Shown piece by piece: positions 5,181-5,875 of a stretch of DNA of 5,875 nt. The DNA lies in the NCBI GenBank assembly GCA_018268545.1, contig JAFDWI010000140.1, forward strand, positions 1 through 5,875, given 5' to 3'. A program made the position numbers and the translations under genes. Every line of letters starts with the position of its first letter. The stretch's first letter is position 1. This DNA is from Actinomycetota bacterium (lineage in GTDB: Bacteria; Actinomycetota; Acidimicrobiia; Acidimicrobiales; Iamiaceae). The notes under the pieces are model-generated. The model did no database searches. It had not been told where the DNA came from and saw only the letters and a program-made list of their open reading frames with translations.

Positions 5181-5875
5181 GTGCGGATCGGCATCGATTT
5201 CCGGGTGTTCCAGGTCGGCCACCAGTTCCGTGGCATCGGCCAGGTCGCCGCGCAGGCCCTGGGGCAACTCGAGGCGCGCATCCCATCCGACGACGAGATC
5301 GTGTTGTTCGTCGACTCGAACGGCCCGGACATCACCGGCCGCGCCGACGCGCTGTTCCCCGAGGGACGCGCTCGTCGGATCATCATGTGGCAGGACCCGC
5401 GCTTCCCGCGCCTGGCGAAACTGCGTGGGCCGTCCACCGACGCCCGTGAACAGCAGGTGTCCGCCAACTGCGATGCGTTCATCCAGTTCGATTTCATGCT
5501 CGGGATCCCGGCGTCCGTTCCCACTCTCGTCGTGATCTACGACCAGATCCCGATCCTGCTCGGCGATCGGTTCCCCACGTCGTACCGACCGCACCTCGGC
5601 TCCGCGCGAGCGGCCGGGCTGCCGATGAAACATGCGGTCTACAAGGCCGGCACGCGCATGATCTACGAGAAGATGCTCGCCGGTGCCTTGTCCCGGGCGA
5701 AGACCGTCTTGACGATCTCCCGGCACACCGCGACCACGACGCTGGACTTCGCGTCGAAGGCCGGCCTCACCGGGATCGACGCCAAGGTCGAATCGGCGCA
5801 TCTCGGTTGGGATCATGCCGACCATACCGCCGCGAAGCCGGGCCTCACGACCATGACCCGGTACCGGATGGAGGG
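5181..5875 (+). CDS. GT4-type glycosyltransferase, N-terminal part, cut by window end
   Basis: The frame opens with GTG at 5181, two bases after the previous stop, with GGAGGG (5169-5174) 6 bases upstream inside the preceding gene. It stays open to the window edge, giving 231 residues. The start M-R-I-G-I-D-F-R followed by F-R-G-I-G-Q (16-21) is the first strand and acceptor glycine loop of a GT-B glycosyltransferase. V-I-Y-D-Q-I-P (118-124) matches the family's (H/Y)D-x-I-P segment, and L-T-I-S-R-H-T (177-183) matches the strand that ends in the conserved S before the domain linker. The nucleotide-binding half with the E-x7-E motif should lie beyond the edge. Coupling with the upstream GT4 gene suggests two successive sugar additions on one glycan. 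It is a distinct enzyme rather than a recent duplicate, since the sequences differ clearly outside the motifs. Confidence 0.88.
   Translation, partial: MRIGIDFRVFQVGHQFRGIGQVAAQALGQLEARIPSDDEIVLFVDSNGPDITGRADALFPEGRARRIIMWQDPRFPRLAKLRGPSTDAREQQVSANCDAFIQFDFMLGIPASVPTLVVIYDQIPILLGDRFPTSYRPHLGSARAAGLPMKHAVYKAGTRMIYEKMLAGALSRAKTVLTISRHTATTTLDFASKAGLTGIDAKVESAHLGWDHADHTAAKPGLTTMTRYRME

Noticed and set aside
3622..5286. A 554-codon minus-strand open frame across the end of the coiled-coil gene, the terminators and the first GT4 gene.
   Set aside because: It crosses a strong plus-strand terminator and lies antisense to a GT4 gene with all family motifs. It has no recognisable domain.

Overview
The window is high-GC, gene-dense bacterial DNA with strong G/C preference at third codon positions, GTG starts and D/E-rich proteins. 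It suggests an actinobacterium. A membrane-anchored family-2 glycosyltransferase beginning VAVVVVHNAGEW, a DUF2231-Rieske protein and a short coiled-coil protein with an LPxxDLP start would fit a marine or soil Acidimicrobiia-type lineage. That placement is an inference from gene style, not from a marker gene.

Layout from left to right. On the minus strand, a large glycosyltransferase gene fills 1-2083. It has a family-2 catalytic domain followed by a long polytopic membrane region, and its C-terminus lies beyond the left edge. A divergent intergenic region (2084-2276) with two short inverted repeats separates it from the plus-strand genes. The first of these (2277-3128) encodes a four-helix DUF2231 membrane domain fused to a C-terminal Rieske [2Fe-2S] domain. 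Next, a 125-base gap holds a clear promoter whose -35 and -10 boxes sit inside the two arms of a perfect 11-base inverted repeat. This promoter precedes a 151-residue coiled-coil, phasin-like protein (3254-3709). A 305-base gap follows with a series of hairpins, ending in a 15-bp perfect stem with a T-run that should stop transcription. The last two genes (4015-5178 and 5181 to the right edge) are tightly coupled GT4-type glycosyltransferases separated by 2 bases, and the second is cut by the window end.

The three glycosyltransferases suggest a cell-surface polysaccharide or glycolipid locus. The two GT4 enzymes would act in the cytoplasm and the GT2 protein at the membrane. The Rieske and coiled-coil genes appear to be separately regulated neighbours rather than members of the sugar pathway. 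No rRNA, tRNA, CRISPR array, insertion sequence or phage gene was recognised. Many long open frames on the opposite strands are by-products of the high GC content.
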